A stretch of DNA of 64,000 nt, taken from assembly GCA_017625535.1 (NCBI GenBank), contig JAGAKR010000021.1:62001-126000 (forward strand), read 5' to 3'. Below the pieces are notes generated by a model. It searched no databases, had not been told where the DNA came from, and saw only the letters and a program-made list of their open reading frames with translations. The first letter of the stretch is position 1. Every line of letters begins with the position of its first letter. The stretch comes from Bacteroidales bacterium (GTDB taxonomy: Bacteria; Bacteroidota; Bacteroidia; Bacteroidales; UBA932). Of the stretch, positions 47,158 to 57,608 are shown piece by piece. Position numbers and translations under genes: made by a program.

Positions 47158-48141
47158 TTACATTATGTCTGCAGGATACTCTACCCCAACCTGCCTACGT
47201 ATTTCATCCATTATTTCCAGGGTAATGATTGAGTTTTCAAAAGAATTGATTTCATGCTCAATCTGCTTTTTCTCAATCATATCCATAAAATCCCTTGCTT
47301 CATAAAAATAGTCGTTTCCACAATGGGCAGGAGAGACATCAATTGGATTTCCACCCCTTTGTCTCAGAGTAAGAGTTCTTGGTATATTGATCTTCTCCAT
47401 ATATAAAGTCCCCTCCTCACCCTGCACTTCTGTAGGCAAATAGGAATCCGCAACTTTGGAGTAAACCACCGTAGCCTCCATACCATTGCCATATTCAAAA
47501 ACAACTGTACCTTGTGCATCCACACCTGTTTCCAATTTTGTCCCCACCGCCTTTATTGAAACCGGCCTGCCAAACAAAACAACCATAGGATAAATCGTAT
47601 ATATCCCTATATCTACCAAAGCCCCGTTGGAAAGCTCTCTCTTGAAGGCATTCTCTATAATTCCACTCTTATACTTGTCGTATCTGCTTGAATATTGGCA
47701 ATAACTTGAAAAATACTTTCTTATCCTTCCAATTTGAGGAAGTCTCTCTCTAAGTTCAAGAAAATTTGGATTCAGCGTAGATATCATGGCCTCCATAAAT
47801 GGCACCCCATATTTCTTTGCCTGCTCAATAACCATCCGTCCCTCCCTGGCATTTGAGCACAGAGGTTTTTCACACAACACAGCTTTCCCGTTTCTTAGGA
47901 AAAAGAGAGATTGTTCTGCATGAATATAATTTGGAGTTGCAATATACACAGCATCAATATGCTCAAGCATCTGTTCAAAAGTGGTAAATACTTTTTCAAC
48001 ACCATATTTTGCAGCAAAAGCAGTCCCTTTCTCACGTGTTCTGGAATATACGCACGAAATAGTGAATCTCGGATCCATCTTTGCTCCTGCTATAAACCAG
48101 TCAGAGATATTGTTTGTACCTATTATTCCAAATCTTACCAT
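47158..48141 (-). CDS. Gfo/Idh/MocA family oxidoreductase
   Basis: The 327-residue NAD(P)-dependent oxidoreductase starts MVRFGIIGTNNISDWF with its Rossmann motif and has AVLCEKPLCSNAREG, carrying the conserved EKP. The C-terminal half is the substrate alpha/beta domain. Substrates of the family are sugars or cyclitols; the one here is unknown. Longer upstream reading passes through a strong hairpin and is rejected. It is the last gene of the SusCD-peptidase locus, and it uses many A/T-ending codons. Confidence 0.9.
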   Translation of the reverse strand: MVRFGIIGTNNISDWFIAGAKMDPRFTISCVYSRTREKGTAFAAKYGVEKVFTTFEQMLEHIDAVYIATPNYIHAEQSLFFLRNGKAVLCEKPLCSNAREGRMVIEQAKKYGVPFMEAMISTLNPNFLELRERLPQIGRIRKYFSSYCQYSSRYDKYKSGIIENAFKRELSNGALVDIGIYTIYPMVVLFGRPVSIKAVGTKLETGVDAQGTVVFEYGNGMEATVVYSKVADSYLPTEVQGEEGTLYMEKINIPRTLTLRQRGGNPIDVSPAHCGNDYFYEARDFMDMIEKKQIEHEINSFENSIITLEIMDEIRRQVGVEYPADIM

Positions 48142-48160
48142 ATTATCTGTTTTTAAAACA

Positions 48161-48205
48161 GAGGGTAACCCAAAAGGATAAATTCTTATCTTTTGAGTTA
48201 CCCTC
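48161..48205 (-). terminator. Strong hairpin between transglutaminase and oxidoreductase genes
   Basis: GAGGGTAAC pairs with GTTACCCTC, and CAAAAGGATAA with TTATC.TTTTG, giving about 20 stem pairs. A moderate T-run follows on the minus strand. It may terminate or attenuate transcription before the oxidoreductase. Confidence 0.7.
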
Positions 48206-48228
48206 ACCGTAACCTTTAACCTAAAATT

Positions 48229-51012
48229 TTATTTATGTATAGGCAGATTCAATTTTGAGATTGTCTCAGGCACACCTATGTTATAGCCCACAGACTGATA
48301 ATAAATATTCCCAAATGAATCTGCAACTACCACTACAGGTAATCTGGCCTGCAAATCTGTTGTTGCCAGTGATCTCTCCAATCCTTTAAGCACTACATTC
48401 TGTGAATCAAAACCATAGTTGATCTTGTCATTCAGGCCATAATTCTGTTTAAAGAAAAAGTCTGTTTTCTCTTTATCATTGAACATAATGAGGATTGGAA
48501 TTGCTATATCATCATCCTTGGATGTAAGTTCCCTTATAAAATGCTGGGAAGGCTCCTTTGTAGGCTCAATAAATGCCAATACGAAGAAATTCCTGCCAAC
48601 AGTATTAAGGATAGATGTCACTTCATCTGATGGATTGCTGTCCTTATCAGAATACCTCCATTCAGCATCCATACTTCCTATTACAACCAGCTCATCCTTC
48701 TCTACAGGATACCATTCAACTGTAATATCGGTTGTAGTATTAGGCTCTACAGTAAAAGTCATCGTCCTTGCCAACATAGAGCCGTCAGCAGCACGTATAC
48801 TTGTGAGAATCCTATAGTATCCCGGTTCTACATTCATTACGGAAACATCGGAATCACCTTGTCTCTGAGTGCCTCTACCCATGCCAAAACCACCTGCAAA
48901 TCCATAAGAATCACCTTGCCACTTCTGCAACAGATATCTTCTGCCGGCAGCTTTGCCCTCAGGGTCACTGATTCTCAAAACTGCATTTGCTTCACTTTGG
49001 GAAGCAGGCAAAGGTTTGGATATCTTCAAAGGGAAAATCTCCCATTTTCCTACCGACAAATACTGGATTTCCTGAGTCTGGTTATTCATTCTTGCCGGAA
49101 TACCTGCCGTATTGAACAAAGCCCTTGCATACACAACATAATTACGGCTGTCCGCCATTCCGAATTCAGCTATTGAAGCTGGCGTCATATAGAAATTCCT
49201 TGGATTGAACCTGGAGTCATCAACAATTACCACCTTATCCAAAGCCTTGTTTATGGCATCCAATGTCTGTACGTTTGCACCCGGCTCACTCATGCCGCAC
49301 GCAACCAGCTCATTCCATAGCTTCTCCTTGAATGCAACCGGCAACTCATTTGAAAATCTAGGGTTCAGTACAGTCTGCACAAACATAGGATTATCAGCAT
49401 CATATACACTGCCCAGTTTGAGCACGCCATTGAGATAATCCTGGAATCCGGCAGTAGTAATCTCCTGTATATCCTTAACTCTAATCACCTTCAACAGTTG
49501 TACTGCAAGATTGAGGTTGGAGCCATCCACTGAAAGCAGGAAATTCTCTACATTCTCACCACCGCTGAGTGTCTGCATCATCAGATTTGTCAAATCCTTC
49601 TCAAACTTACTGCTCATACCTTTGTCAACCATACTCTTGCTGAATGCCGAAGCTTTCTCCTCAGAATTGAATTTGAAGGTTGCAGTATGTGCCAATCTGA
49701 TGGAATCATCTTCAGCACACTTGGCATCATGCTCTTTCTGCATCTCCTCACTGAGCGCCTTAGGGAATCTGGTTTCGGCAGGAGGGGTAACCCTGTAATC
49801 TGCAATCGCAAACTTATCCTTTCCATTACCTTTTCTCTGATCTCCATCCAATACTACAACAAGTTCATCTGTATCTGGAACTCTAAGCTCCTCAGCTTTG
49901 TAGAACTCATTGCCATTGGCATCTTTGAAATACACCTCAATTATAAAGGTTCCTAATCCAGTTGTAAGGTAAGCAATACCCTTTTCATCTGTAATTCTCT
50001 CAACCATAGGGCTTAAAGAATTACCATTAATGATATTGAATGAAACGGCTGCCCCCTCAACAGGTTTGCTGCCGGTATCCACAACTTTAACAACAGCTTT
50101 CTTCACCGGTGCATACGTTGCAGTACTGCTTATTTCAGTAAACAGATCGCTCTGAGAAATAATCTCTCCCTTTATTTGGGTATCTTCAGACGGCACCACA
50201 GGACCATAAGCATAAGTATTCACCAACATAGCTCTGGATGCAGACGCGGTAAACCAGCCTCTATCCAAAAGTGGTTCAGGCTCACATGCCCCTAAATAGT
50301 ACCATGTTCCATCAACCCATACTTCAACCCATGCATGATTTGAATTGGTATGTGCCCAACGCGGAACATAAACCTGACGGGCCGGAATACCCATACTCCT
50401 CAAAGCTGCGACAGCCACAGTAGACTCCTCACCACATCTTCCATATGCCCTCAGTGCAGTTTGGGCAGGAGGGGTTGTCCTTCCGTCTGTAGGTGTGTAG
50501 ACAATTTTCTCCCTACACCAGTGATTTATCTCAATCACTGCATCATACATGGACAAATCCTTAACTCTTGGATACAGTTCATTGTAGAAGATCTCACGTG
50601 CATTGTCCAATGTCTCATTATTCACCCTTGGAGGAAGTACAAAATGTCTGAACAAATCATCACTGACACTTTCACCCCAAGGCATATCCTTTGTCTTGTG
50701 CGCATAACGGACAATATTCACAAAGTACTCAAATGAGTTCTCTGCCATATCATTCACCGGCATATATGCATACAAGAACTTGAGACTCTCAATTTCGTCG
50801 GAAGTAAGATTATACTTATTTGTTCTTCCTGACAGTTCATTCTGCAGTTCCTCCGCCAATGCAAACGCTCCAGATAATGGCTCCCCACCTTTGAGCACCT
50901 CAATCTTATTATCCAAATCTGATTGTACCTGAACTGTATAATCCGAACCTCCTGTACATGCCGACAACATCAGCAACAATACAGGAAATATCCACAAAAA
51001 TCTATTCTTCAT
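48229..51012 (-). CDS. Transglutaminase-like lipoprotein, multidomain
   Basis: The 927-residue protein has a lipoprotein signal (LMLSACTGG, Cys19). The transglutaminase-like core (about 155-260) has Cys193 in GRCGEEST and His226 in NHAWVEV; the third position is near GACEPE, where most relatives have Asp-Pro. A carboxypeptidase-regulatory beta domain (about 300-390), a second Tgase-like stretch without the cysteine (about 640-690, ARALFNTAGIPARM), and a thioredoxin-like C-terminal domain without CxxC follow. It could cut or rearrange amide bonds at the cell surface. It follows the peptidase gene by four bases. Confidence 0.85.
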   Translation of the reverse strand: MKNRFLWIFPVLLLMLSACTGGSDYTVQVQSDLDNKIEVLKGGEPLSGAFALAEELQNELSGRTNKYNLTSDEIESLKFLYAYMPVNDMAENSFEYFVNIVRYAHKTKDMPWGESVSDDLFRHFVLPPRVNNETLDNAREIFYNELYPRVKDLSMYDAVIEINHWCREKIVYTPTDGRTTPPAQTALRAYGRCGEESTVAVAALRSMGIPARQVYVPRWAHTNSNHAWVEVWVDGTWYYLGACEPEPLLDRGWFTASASRAMLVNTYAYGPVVPSEDTQIKGEIISQSDLFTEISSTATYAPVKKAVVKVVDTGSKPVEGAAVSFNIINGNSLSPMVERITDEKGIAYLTTGLGTFIIEVYFKDANGNEFYKAEELRVPDTDELVVVLDGDQRKGNGKDKFAIADYRVTPPAETRFPKALSEEMQKEHDAKCAEDDSIRLAHTATFKFNSEEKASAFSKSMVDKGMSSKFEKDLTNLMMQTLSGGENVENFLLSVDGSNLNLAVQLLKVIRVKDIQEITTAGFQDYLNGVLKLGSVYDADNPMFVQTVLNPRFSNELPVAFKEKLWNELVACGMSEPGANVQTLDAINKALDKVVIVDDSRFNPRNFYMTPASIAEFGMADSRNYVVYARALFNTAGIPARMNNQTQEIQYLSVGKWEIFPLKISKPLPASQSEANAVLRISDPEGKAAGRRYLLQKWQGDSYGFAGGFGMGRGTQRQGDSDVSVMNVEPGYYRILTSIRAADGSMLARTMTFTVEPNTTTDITVEWYPVEKDELVVIGSMDAEWRYSDKDSNPSDEVTSILNTVGRNFFVLAFIEPTKEPSQHFIRELTSKDDDIAIPILIMFNDKEKTDFFFKQNYGLNDKINYGFDSQNVVLKGLERSLATTDLQARLPVVVVADSFGNIYYQSVGYNIGVPETISKLNLPIHK

Positions 51013-51016
51013 AATA

Positions 51017-52522
51017 CTAATCTATATCCAAAACTATTGTATAAGTATTATTAGGACGTAACCTGTTACCATATATTAAGATAAAGTTCTCATCCAAAGC
51101 CACTTTCCAGCGCTGCCCTTCTGCAAGTCTAGGATTGTTCAACCTCTCCTTAAAGAAATGACTGAATGGGATATCCAATACGTGAACCTGCTTGAACCTG
51201 TCACCGGCTATCTTATCCGGACTGAAATATACGCCAGTCTTAATGGTAATTGTACACTTCTTGCCCTCAATCTTTGTATCTACAGTAAAATCATTCTCCT
51301 CCTCTATTGTATCAAGTCTCACATTCCATTTAGGGTCACCATAGAAAGCCACAACATCCCTGTCGTGCCAGAAACCGAGCTGATCCATTGTAGGCTTACC
51401 TTTTATCTCTTTCTCTATCCTGGCCATTGCATTCTTGCGTCCTTCTCTCTCCCCATGAGGATATGGTTCGTCAACAAGAGCAGGATACCACTCATTCATC
51501 TGATACAGCATATCCTGTACATTCATGTAGAATGCCTCTGCAACAGTATATCTGCCCGGAGTTGTTACAAGATATTTCAATCCGCCCCAACCATTTCTTC
51601 CATGCCATGTAGTTACAACATATCCAACATAAGTTGCGACATTGGCACTGTTCATCCATGCTATTGCCATACTGTTCTTTGTACTGTCTATATTACCTAT
51701 CAGACAATTGCCTATAGGCAAATATACTCTCCTCTTTCCAGACTCCACCAAGAACTTGTCTCCCTCAGGGAATTGTGCATACAATTTACCCTCTTTTGCC
51801 CTGATAAATCCGGCAGAAAAAGGCATCTCCAATGCTGTTTCCGAACCATGCGATGCTGTAATCACAACATCGGGGTCAATTTTTGCATAAGCATCGTAGA
51901 ACAAAGGGAGCAGGTTAGGCACCTTGCCGTCTCTACGGAATCTGGTTGCCTCTATCTGCTGAGGATTAAGCGAATATTTGGTTGTCTTGTTTTCCCACGG
52001 CATCTTGTAACCATAAATTCCCTTATTCTGATCATCCATATAGAAGTAAGAATCAAACCACTTTCCATCATCTGTCTCCATTATGGTAGAGACACAGCTC
52101 TTCATCAAAAGAGGCTCTGTACTGTTCTTAACCATTCGCATGGCATTCTCATGATCATAGCCGGTAATTATACCCCACAAGAAATCTGCATAAATATCAT
52201 CATCTATGGTTCTTGAGAACAGATTCAAATCTATAATGTACTGTCTGAAGAGGTTTTCGGGTTTTTCAACTATACCTACATACCTCGGATTATATTTCTG
52301 AATCTCTTTCAACAGTTCATTCGGGTGGTTCTTGTAATATATTACAGGAGCATCCCCGTGTTTCCTGGAAAGTTCAAGGGCTACCTTGTTCCAGAGTGTA
52401 TCCTGCTGCACAGAAGTTCCGGCAATTACCAGATACTCATTGGCTTTCGCTTCCTGTGCATAAGAAAGCCGGCTGCAGCATATAGCTGCAGCTAGCAATA
52501 TGAATAATTTAAATTTTCTCAT
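51017..52522 (-). CDS. Secreted clan CD (caspase/gingipain-like) peptidase candidate
   Basis: The 501-residue protein has a signal peptide (about 1-22, ending SYAQ). A caspase-like dyad is suggested by a hydrophobic strand ending in His-Gly (VVITASHGSE, His about 225) and another ending in Cys (VYLPIGNCLIG, Cys about 273), the order found in clan CD. A C-terminal beta domain follows. No named family is certain. The ATG overlaps the susD stop (TAATG), implying coupling; an ATG two codons earlier is also possible. Confidence 0.7.
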   Translation of the reverse strand: MRKFKLFILLAAAICCSRLSYAQEAKANEYLVIAGTSVQQDTLWNKVALELSRKHGDAPVIYYKNHPNELLKEIQKYNPRYVGIVEKPENLFRQYIIDLNLFSRTIDDDIYADFLWGIITGYDHENAMRMVKNSTEPLLMKSCVSTIMETDDGKWFDSYFYMDDQNKGIYGYKMPWENKTTKYSLNPQQIEATRFRRDGKVPNLLPLFYDAYAKIDPDVVITASHGSETALEMPFSAGFIRAKEGKLYAQFPEGDKFLVESGKRRVYLPIGNCLIGNIDSTKNSMAIAWMNSANVATYVGYVVTTWHGRNGWGGLKYLVTTPGRYTVAEAFYMNVQDMLYQMNEWYPALVDEPYPHGEREGRKNAMARIEKEIKGKPTMDQLGFWHDRDVVAFYGDPKWNVRLDTIEEENDFTVDTKIEGKKCTITIKTGVYFSPDKIAGDRFKQVHVLDIPFSHFFKERLNNPRLAEGQRWKVALDENFILIYGNRLRPNNTYTIVLDID

Positions 52523-54279
52523 TACCATCCAGCATTTTGAGTAAGATCAATACCTTTGTCTTTGTACAGTATTATCTCATCCTGAGGAATTGGATCCAGA
52601 TAATATTTATCCTCAAACTTTCTTGAATACTGAGAATGTGTATTAATATAATTATCTGCATTCAGGTTCTTCTCATAACCTGCAGGAGCCTTCTCCATCC
52701 AGGCACCCAACATTACATCAGGATTAAGCTCTGTATCCATATACTCACCTTTTGCCCAACGGTCAATATCAAGATGTCTCAAATACACCCAACCTAAAAG
52801 CTCAGCTCTTCTTTCTCTTCTGATTTCCCAAAGGATAGGAGACACTATACCTCCTTTAGTTGCAGACTCCAATGAAGAAGTTCTCTTTGGATCATTAATC
52901 TCAACTCCGCTTGCCATAGCACCATCTGTACCGGAAAGTTCCAATTTAGCCACACCTGCCCTTTCCCTGAGTTTGTTTATGGTATTGTCCAAATCTGTCT
53001 GGGTAAGTGTTCCCAACTCAGCTTTGGCCTCTGCCAAAATCAAATATATCTCAGAAATTGTGTATATAGGTGCATCAGTATGGTTTCTGTTCTCTGTTGT
53101 TACATCAGGATGTTTCTTATCTACTGCAGGATTATCATAGAATGATGATACATAACCTGTAGAAGAAACAAGGATGTCATAAATTGGCTGTCCGTAGTAA
53201 CCTATCTCATCAAATATCATATCCACAAGTCTGATATCCCTATTGGCCTTTACGTTGGCAATACCTTTGTCACCCATGTACAAAGGGGACTGTGAAATTG
53301 GAAGACCATCTGAACATACGAAACTCTCCACAGTATATTTGGTAGGTCCGCAAATCTCAGGAGCCGAACAGTGGGTATGAGCCTGAAGATAGTGGCACAT
53401 AATATTTGGCTCGTAACGTTTGTAAAGTATCATTTCAGGATTACCTGCCAAATCATCAGATATCCATTTTGATTTATAGTTATCTGCAAGGCTGAATTTA
53501 CCGCTTGAGATCAATGCCTCTGCAGCGGTTACCGCCTGCTGGAGGTAAGTATTATAATCACCCAGAGAATGATACTTTCTGAAAGTTCCCTCAAACAAAG
53601 CCACACGGGCCAAAAGTGCGTACGCACTATACTTGTTGATAGCATCAGCTCCGTCACTTGCTTTCATTGATGTTGCAGCCTCATTGAGGTCCTTAATAAT
53701 CTGATCCGCTACAGTCTTCCTGTCAGATCTAGGAAGATAAATTTCCTCCGCTGCATCAGGGCTTGTATACGACAAAGGCATAGGAACACCACCCCAAGAG
53801 CTCAACAATGAAAAATAGTTCATGGCACGGAAAAATTTACCAACTCCAAGCCAATGGTTTCTTGCATCTTCTGTAAGGCTTTCCATCTCTGAAACCCTTG
53901 TTATCATAAGATTTGCCCTTCTGATATTGCTATAATAAGACTCCCACATACTATTAGAAGTATACACTCCAGAAGGGAAACCCAAGAATGTGTAATGCAG
54001 CAAATCCTCAGAGAACTTCATTTCATAACTGTTGTTCCCAAGAGTCTGCCAATAGAACTCTCCATATGTACCACGTCCGTAGCCGTAGAACATATTATAG
54101 AAGTTCCATGAGAATGCTCTCACATTTGCTTCAGATGTCCAGTAATTGTTATCTGTAAAATCTGTCAATGGCGGTTTTGTCAGAAAATCGCTGCAACTGG
54201 TAGCAACTATAGAGACAAACAGCAGAGCAAAAACCGCCTTCCTTATTGTATTGTTTATAATTGTTTTCATAATCTGCAT
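52522..54279 (-). CDS. SusD-like nutrient-binding lipoprotein
   Basis: The 585-residue protein has a lipoprotein signal (IVATSCSDF), the SusD N-terminal TPR region with LTDFTDNNYWTSEANVRAF, and the RagB/SusD C-terminal motif with LAEAKAELG and RRERRAELLGWVYLRHLDI. SusD proteins cap the SusC barrel and capture ligands at the surface. It follows susC by 41 bases. The ATG three codons in (MKTIINNT) is a possible start. Confidence 0.96.
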   Translation of the reverse strand: MQIMKTIINNTIRKAVFALLFVSIVATSCSDFLTKPPLTDFTDNNYWTSEANVRAFSWNFYNMFYGYGRGTYGEFYWQTLGNNSYEMKFSEDLLHYTFLGFPSGVYTSNSMWESYYSNIRRANLMITRVSEMESLTEDARNHWLGVGKFFRAMNYFSLLSSWGGVPMPLSYTSPDAAEEIYLPRSDRKTVADQIIKDLNEAATSMKASDGADAINKYSAYALLARVALFEGTFRKYHSLGDYNTYLQQAVTAAEALISSGKFSLADNYKSKWISDDLAGNPEMILYKRYEPNIMCHYLQAHTHCSAPEICGPTKYTVESFVCSDGLPISQSPLYMGDKGIANVKANRDIRLVDMIFDEIGYYGQPIYDILVSSTGYVSSFYDNPAVDKKHPDVTTENRNHTDAPIYTISEIYLILAEAKAELGTLTQTDLDNTINKLRERAGVAKLELSGTDGAMASGVEINDPKRTSSLESATKGGIVSPILWEIRRERRAELLGWVYLRHLDIDRWAKGEYMDTELNPDVMLGAWMEKAPAGYEKNLNADNYINTHSQYSRKFEDKYYLDPIPQDEIILYKDKGIDLTQNAGW

Positions 54280-54320
54280 CTAATTAAATTAAAATCTTCA
54301 GTAAGCTCATATAATACAGC

Positions 54321-57300
54321 CTAGAAAGTAGCCTGCACGCCAAATGACAATGTCCTGAGTAATGGGAAACTCCTACCGAGCATATGCTCTGTCTGTGTAA
54401 CCTCAGGGTCCACTGGGAGATGCTTGTCCTTGAATGTAAGCAAGTTCTCACCGCTGAAGTATACCCTTATCCTTTCCACATTAATCTTGCTTGTAACCTT
54501 CTTAGGAATAGTATATCCTACAGTTAAGTTCTTCAACCTCAAATATGCCATATTAATGAGATATCTTGTCTGTGTAATGGAGTTGTTTGAGCCATATACT
54601 CCTGTTAGAGCTGTACTTCCTGAATATCTCCACAAACGAGGGTAATATGCATCTGTATTTTTTGGTGTCCAATAATCATCCTGATGAGCATACAGCAAAT
54701 CATAATAACCACGCTGGAACGGCATAAACACGTCAGAACTTGTTCCTGCAATATCTCTTCTGCCTACACCCTGGAAGAACAGATTTACATCAAATCCGTA
54801 GAAATTTCCTCCCAATCTGAAATTATACTCATATCTTGGTCTGCTATATCCAATAATACTCAAATCTCCATGATCCTCCTTGGTTCCTTTACCACCTGTA
54901 ATTTTGCCGTCACCATCAAGATCTTTGTACAATACATCTCCTGCACCAAATTTAAATGTTGATTTAACCAATAGGGACTGGTCTGGAAGAGAAGGATTCA
55001 ATTGTCCGTTTACTATATCTGATTCCTGAATCAGCCTGTCTGTTGTAAGACCCCAAATCTCGCCAACTGTCATACCCTCATACATCGAACCAAGCACGCC
55101 TGCACTATTCCACTTGGTAACTACAGATTTTGAGTCAGAAAATCCTACACTCGCATTTACAGAAATATTCTCATTGATAACCTTGTTGAATGACAAGTCT
55201 ATCTCATAACCCCTTGTCCTGAGGTCTCCGGCATTTGTAAGAGGAGCATCTGCACCAAATACTTCAGGAAGAGCCTCTCCAGCTGCCAACATACCACTGG
55301 TATTCCTCTGGTACCAGTCTGCAGTAATATTTATCATTCTCCACAAGCCAACATCAATACCAACATCAAATGTGGTTACTTTCTCCCATGTAAGTGATTC
55401 ACTTGTTGTAGAAGGGAGTCCGTAAGAAGTATTTCTAACTGAAGAACCGTTGCCCAACCAGTAAGCCTGAGAACTTGACATAATAGGCTCAAATGCATTA
55501 TCCCTGATTCTCTGGTTACCTATAGTACCTGCAGAAGCACGGAGTTTAAGGTTGTTCAACACTTTCTTCGCACTCTTCATGAAAGGCTCCTCTGACACTC
55601 TCCATCCTATTGATCCTGATGGAAATACACCCCACTGAGAATGGGTAGGGAACTTAGATGAGCCATCATATCTCAAATTGAACTCAACCAAATATTTGCC
55701 TTTATAATCATAATTCAATCTTCCAAACACACCTGCAATTGAATATTCAGTATGGGCAGGTCTGAAAGAACCCGATGTAGAAACCGAGTACTCAGTACCT
55801 GTAGCCAATACAAACTCCGGTTTTGTAGGGTCCAACAAATTTCTTCTTTCACTGTATGTCCTCTTGAATGTCTCCCACTCTGTATTTATACCAACTTGTG
55901 CAGTAACATTATGGACATCCTTAAATTTCTTGTTGAACCTTGCATATGCATTGAATACGTTAGTTGTCTCATTTGAATTTACAACCCTTACGGCATCATA
56001 GGCACTTCCTACAGACTGAATGGCAGTTGGTGTTCCGTTAGGATCCACCATGGCACCCTGATATCTCCACAAATTCAATATTCCACCATTCATAGTCCAG
56101 TTCATATATTGCTGACCTACACTATACTCGGCGTTAAGAGTAATCTCCTTTGTAACCTGGGCCTTCAACCCCAATGAAAGTCTGAGATAATCTGTCCTTC
56201 TCAGGTTTGTATTTGCCTCCCTCAACATAATTGCAGGGAAACCAAATGATATACCCTTATATGTTCCATAAGGTGCATAAGCTCCATATCTATAAATGTG
56301 TCCGAAGTATCCATTGTTACCACCACCTGAGAATCCGCCGGATGCATTATAGTTGAACGGCTCCTGATAATCCTGACGTGAAGCCATCATTCTGATATCA
56401 GCTGTAAGCCATTTTGAAAGCTTGGTATTGATATTTATTGAAGCATTGTACCTCTGCATCTCCTCAGGATTCATTTTCATCAAACCTTTTCTGTAATTGT
56501 ATCCGAGTGAGGCCATAAGGCTGGTGTTATTTCCAATCTTACCGTTTACATTAAACGAATGGTTTGTTGTAGGGGCTGCGTTATCATACATAAGTTTGTT
56601 TACATCCCATACTCTATAGAAATAGGTGGTACCATTTACATTCTCCCAGTCCTCTCCATAAACCATCTCAAGATCGTTCCACTTTCTCTTGCTTGCATAA
56701 TTGTCATACCACTTCTGCACACCTTTGATTGTTACAGTATGGTAAGCTCCCCAAGACTCCGACACATCTCCTCTTGCCGCCGCAGTTTCAATGATCGCAT
56801 TAAGTTCCTTCAAAGGTTCCATATGCTCCAGATACTCTGTACCGCGGCTGAATCCCATGCTTCCTGTATAACTGAATTTAAGCTTGTCAAACTTTTCACC
56901 CTTCTTGGTAGTTATGAGAACAACTCCAAATGCTGCACGGGCACCATATATTGATGCTGAAGCAGCATCCTTAAGCACCGATATACTCTCAACATCATCC
57001 GGATTCACAAATTCAAGACTTGTAGGAATTCCATCCACAAGAACAAGCGGGCTACCACTTGCAGCTCCATCAATAATTGTACCTGTACCACGCACATTAA
57101 TTGTAGGGGCACCACCCAACTGACCTGAAGAATACATAATCGTAAGACCCGGGCTCACACCCTGCAATCCCTGGTTCAAGTCTGTGATAGGACGTGTTTC
57201 CATATCCTTGGTATCAACAGTAGCCACCGCGCCGGTAAGATTCGCTTTTGTCTGTGTACCAAATCCTACTACAACAACATCATCCAACATTTCCGAATCT

Positions 57301-57608
57301 TCCTGCATCACAACATTTATGACTGTTCTGCCATTAACGGGTATTGACTGCGATTTATACCCCACATAAGTGTATTCCAGGATTGCATTTGCAGGAACCT
57401 CAATAGAATACTTTCCTTCAATATCTGTTGTAGCTCCGTTATTGGTATTTTTAACAAAGACATAAGCCCCTATAATAGGGCCATATTGGTCTGAAACCGT
57501 ACCTGTTACAACTATCGACTGTGCACTTGCCTGAATGGCAAATAACATTGTAACCAACAGAAAAGCAAACCTTTTCACTTTCCTGCCAAAAAAGTTTTGA
57601 TAATACAT
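54321..57608 (-). CDS. SusC/RagA-type TonB-dependent transporter
   Basis: The 1095-residue outer-membrane transporter has a signal peptide (about 1-29), a carboxypeptidase-regulatory domain (about 34-105, VTGTVSDQYGPIIGAYVFV), a TonB-box-like DDVVVVGFG, a plug domain with VRGTGTI and YGARAAFGVVLITTKKG, and a 22-strand-type barrel ending in Phe. It imports oligomers bound by SusD. There is no sigma/anti-sigma pair or hybrid sensor beside it, so regulation is not apparent. Confidence 0.97.
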   Translation of the reverse strand: MYYQNFFGRKVKRFAFLLVTMLFAIQASAQSIVVTGTVSDQYGPIIGAYVFVKNTNNGATTDIEGKYSIEVPANAILEYTYVGYKSQSIPVNGRTVINVVMQEDSEMLDDVVVVGFGTQTKANLTGAVATVDTKDMETRPITDLNQGLQGVSPGLTIMYSSGQLGGAPTINVRGTGTIIDGAASGSPLVLVDGIPTSLEFVNPDDVESISVLKDAASASIYGARAAFGVVLITTKKGEKFDKLKFSYTGSMGFSRGTEYLEHMEPLKELNAIIETAAARGDVSESWGAYHTVTIKGVQKWYDNYASKRKWNDLEMVYGEDWENVNGTTYFYRVWDVNKLMYDNAAPTTNHSFNVNGKIGNNTSLMASLGYNYRKGLMKMNPEEMQRYNASININTKLSKWLTADIRMMASRQDYQEPFNYNASGGFSGGGNNGYFGHIYRYGAYAPYGTYKGISFGFPAIMLREANTNLRRTDYLRLSLGLKAQVTKEITLNAEYSVGQQYMNWTMNGGILNLWRYQGAMVDPNGTPTAIQSVGSAYDAVRVVNSNETTNVFNAYARFNKKFKDVHNVTAQVGINTEWETFKRTYSERRNLLDPTKPEFVLATGTEYSVSTSGSFRPAHTEYSIAGVFGRLNYDYKGKYLVEFNLRYDGSSKFPTHSQWGVFPSGSIGWRVSEEPFMKSAKKVLNNLKLRASAGTIGNQRIRDNAFEPIMSSSQAYWLGNGSSVRNTSYGLPSTTSESLTWEKVTTFDVGIDVGLWRMINITADWYQRNTSGMLAAGEALPEVFGADAPLTNAGDLRTRGYEIDLSFNKVINENISVNASVGFSDSKSVVTKWNSAGVLGSMYEGMTVGEIWGLTTDRLIQESDIVNGQLNPSLPDQSLLVKSTFKFGAGDVLYKDLDGDGKITGGKGTKEDHGDLSIIGYSRPRYEYNFRLGGNFYGFDVNLFFQGVGRRDIAGTSSDVFMPFQRGYYDLLYAHQDDYWTPKNTDAYYPRLWRYSGSTALTGVYGSNNSITQTRYLINMAYLRLKNLTVGYTIPKKVTSKINVERIRVYFSGENLLTFKDKHLPVDPEVTQTEHMLGRSFPLLRTLSFGVQATF

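Noticed and set aside
48142-48207. Extended N-terminus of the oxidoreductase
   Set aside because: It reads through the hairpin at 48161-48205, and the Rossmann motif starts right after the ATG at 48141.
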